Below are positions 6,570 to 7,544 of a DNA stretch of 7,544 nucleotides, in pieces. This DNA comes from Bacteroidota bacterium (GTDB lineage: Bacteria > Bacteroidota > Bacteroidia > Bacteroidales > UBA1556), in NCBI GenBank assembly GCA_003648395.1, contig QMPB01000201.1:1-7544 (forward strand). The letters are read 5' to 3'. Within the stretch, counting starts at the first letter, position 1, and the number at the start of each line of letters is the position of its first letter. Both the position numbers and the translations under genes were made by a program. The notes beneath the pieces are model-generated. The model was not told the DNA's origin, ran no database searches, and worked only from the letters and a program-made list of their open reading frames with translations.

Positions 6570-6890
6570 ATGCTTGAAAAAGAGAAACTATTAATTTCTC
6601 CTTTGGCATATATTCGAGGTAGAAGTTTATCAAATATTATTTTCATAGTGGACGAAGCTCAGAACTTAACCCCTCATGAAGTAAAAACCATAATAACTCG
6701 TGCTGGAGAAAACACCAAGATAATTTTCACTGGAGATGTTTATCAAATTGACACACCATATCTTGATTCTCAATCTAATGGACTTTCATATTTAATTGAT
6801 AAGATAAAGCATCATCCTATTTATGCACATATAAAGTTAGAAAAAGGAGAAAGGTCAGAGTTGGCTAATTTAGCTAATGATTTATTGTAG
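6570..6890 (+). CDS. C-terminal part of split PIN-PhoH protein (Walker B half of ATPase)
   Basis: This 106-codon frame begins with an ATG directly after the TAA of the upstream part and stays in the same frame. It reads [22 protein letters not shown], followed by Walker [10 protein letters not shown] (about 25-32), [21 protein letters not shown] (36-56) and [17 protein letters not shown]. The closing [18 protein letters not shown] is the usual end of PhoH-type proteins. The stop is TAG, whereas most other genes in the window end in TAA. No Shine-Dalgarno sequence precedes the ATG beyond a weak AAGAG about 10 nt upstream, so independent initiation is doubtful. Reinitiation after the abutting stop is conceivable. 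The Met may simply be an internal residue of the ancestral protein. Confidence 0.6.
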   Translation: MLEKEKLLISPLAYIRGRSLSNIIFIVDEAQNLTPHEVKTIITRAGENTKIIFTGDVYQIDTPYLDSQSNGLSYLIDKIKHHPIYAHIKLEKGERSELANLANDLL

Positions 6891-6902
6891 AGATAAGAAG
6901 CT

Positions 6903-6966
6903 AATACAATGACATTTTCTACGTCAGTTTGAGTGAGTTTGGATATGTAATGTAGAAAATTGTATT
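6903..6966. terminator. Long bulged hairpin between convergent phoH and penicillin-binding protein genes
   Basis: AATACAA (6903-6909) and TTTTCTAC (6915-6922), separated by a 5-nt bulge, pair with GTAGAAAA (6952-6959) and TTGTATT (6960-6966), giving 15 base pairs. The hairpin sits 12 nt after the phoH stop and 19 nt beyond the stop of the opposing gene. That position suits a shared transcript end for both strands. It is AT-rich and lacks a clean T-run, so it is not a classical rho-independent terminator. It may instead act as a 3'-end stabilising structure. Confidence 0.4.
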
Positions 6967-7000
6967 GAAAGCGGCGTAGAAAACCCTAAAATCCAAACTC
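6915..7000. repeat. Interlocked inverted repeats at the convergent gene ends
   Basis: Two perfect inverted repeats overlap in the order A-B-A'-B'. A is TTTTCTACG (6915-6923) with A' CGTAGAAAA (6975-6983). B is GAGTTTGGAT (6935-6944) with B' ATCCAAACTC (6991-7000). B' lies inside the last codons of the penicillin-binding protein gene. The topology is that of an H-type pseudoknot. A also competes with the hairpin at 6903-6966, because GTAGAAAA occurs twice (6952 and 6976). Confidence 0.5.
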
Positions 7001-7544
7001 GTCAACTTCAATGTGAGTTATAGTATCTCCTTCTGCTTCTGAATCGCAATTAATATCTTCATCTTTTACTGAGGCTGGTCTTTCAAAATCACCTTGTGAA
7101 ATATTAAGTGTGCTATCGGCATATATTTTTTTCATATAAATAGCCCAAATAGGCAGAGCCATATTTGCACCTTGTCCTAAGTGAGTACTTCTAAAGTGAA
7201 CAGAACGGTCTTCTGCTCCAACCCACACTCCAGAAACTAAATCTGGTGTAAGCCCCATAAACCAACCATCAGAGTTGTTATCTGTTGTGCCTGTTTTACC
7301 AGCAATAGGATTTGTAAACTTATATTTATACCTCAATCTAATTCCAGTACCACTTTCAACCACGCCTTTCATAAGGCTTAACATAAGATAAGATGTTCTT
7401 TCATCGAGGGCATCAGTTGGTTTACTTTTAAATGTTTCAAGTATATTACCATTTTTATCTTCAATTCTTGTAATGAAAATAGGTTTTTGATATACTCCAC
7501 CATTGGGATACGTAGCGGTGGCACCCACCATTTCGTAAACAGAA
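6986..7544 (-). CDS. mrcA: Class A penicillin-binding protein (PBP1A-like), C-terminal transpeptidase end
   Basis: Class A penicillin-binding proteins polymerise and cross-link peptidoglycan on the outer face of the inner membrane. Only the last 185 codons are visible; the frame stays open to the right edge (SVYE precedes MVGATATYPNGGVY), so no start codon should be assigned at 7531. The third transpeptidase motif, KTGTT, is encoded at 7283-7297, followed by DNNSDGWFMGLTPDLVSGVWVG. The stretch LGQGANMALPIWAIYMKKIY is typical of PBP1A-type proteins. The catalytic SxxK and SxN motifs and the glycosyltransferase domain would lie beyond the window. After the transpeptidase there is only a short acidic tail ending DEFGF and a TAG stop. 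The gene converges on phoH across 95 bp. Family membership is secure. Assignment to PBP1A rather than another class A paralogue is likely but not proven. Confidence 0.9.
   Translation of the reverse strand, partial: SVYEMVGATATYPNGGVYQKPIFITRIEDKNGNILETFKSKPTDALDERTSYLMLSLMKGVVESGTGIRLRYKYKFTNPIAGKTGTTDNNSDGWFMGLTPDLVSGVWVGAEDRSVHFRSTHLGQGANMALPIWAIYMKKIYADSTLNISQGDFERPASVKDEDINCDSEAEGDTITHIEVDEFGF

Larger units (their letters stand above)
5556..6890 (+). pseudogene. PIN-PhoH family ATPase/ribonuclease, split by an in-frame TAA at 6567-6569
   Basis: Read through the single TAA, this is one 444-codon frame matching PhoH-type proteins with an N-terminal PIN domain, the arrangement of mycobacterial PhoH2 and Bacillus YlaK. 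PIN domains are usually RNases and the PhoH part is a superfamily 1-like ATPase. PIN residues are visible: D12 (LDTSVIL), E39/E40 (VLEELD), D109 (KKDHRIL) and D134 (VSKDVNLRLKA). Walker A is GVAGTGKT at 259-266. After the stop come IRGRSL, Walker [11 protein letters not shown] (D and E at 28-29 of the second part), IIFTGD and the terminal [14 protein letters not shown]. Nothing else is lost: no frameshift, deletion or second stop. The stop falls between Walker A and B, so neither part alone has a full ATPase site. It is listed as broken, but a base-call error, readthrough or two coupled half-proteins remain possible. Confidence 0.75.

Noticed and set aside
7529..7531. ATG as the start of a 181-residue protein
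   Set aside because: The frame stays open to the window edge with family-like residues (SVYE), so this Met is internal to a truncated class A penicillin-binding protein.

Overview
The window is an AT-rich chromosomal segment that looks like Bacteroidota. Four things point that way. The cluster ftsX, a DUF3098 membrane protein, uppP and truB is typical of that phylum. Most starts lack a Shine-Dalgarno sequence. The phoH-type gene carries an N-terminal PIN domain. One candidate promoter fits the Bacteroidetes TTG / TAnnTTTG pattern. I cannot resolve class or order from this sequence. The genes are housekeeping genes, and I see no prophage, transposase, CRISPR array, tRNA or rRNA.

Layout. Bases 1-2081 hold a tight minus-strand operon read right to left: ftsX (cell-division membrane protein), a two-helix DUF3098 protein, uppP (undecaprenyl-diphosphate phosphatase) and the first 45 codons of truB, which runs off the left edge. 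Gaps are 13, 0 and 4 nt. Bases 2349-3008 hold a minus-strand HD-domain phosphohydrolase, and 3137-4930 hold lepA (elongation factor 4), also on the minus strand. A 625-bp non-coding spacer (4931-5555) separates lepA from the divergent phoH-like gene. Bases 5556-6890 encode that PIN-PhoH protein, but one in-frame TAA splits it into a 337-codon and a 106-codon part. A short convergent spacer follows, and then the C-terminal end of a class A penicillin-binding protein on the minus strand, running off the right edge.

How the genes relate. uppP (recycling of the undecaprenyl carrier), ftsX (regulation of wall hydrolysis at the division site in other bacteria) and the penicillin-binding protein (glycan polymerisation and cross-linking) all serve envelope growth. 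lepA, truB and the PIN-PhoH protein belong to translation and RNA metabolism.

The strongest oddity is the split phoH gene. Its stop codon lies between Walker A and Walker B, every expected motif is intact on either side, and the reading frame is otherwise continuous. The TAA is followed directly by ATG. The same TAAATG junction separates the DUF3098 gene from uppP in this window, so translational coupling of two half-proteins is possible. A recent nonsense mutation or a base-call error is the simpler reading. Secondary points are a cluster of hairpins and a perfect palindrome in the lepA-phoH spacer, a three-copy 9-bp tandem just after lepA, and interlocked inverted repeats where phoH and the penicillin-binding protein genes converge.
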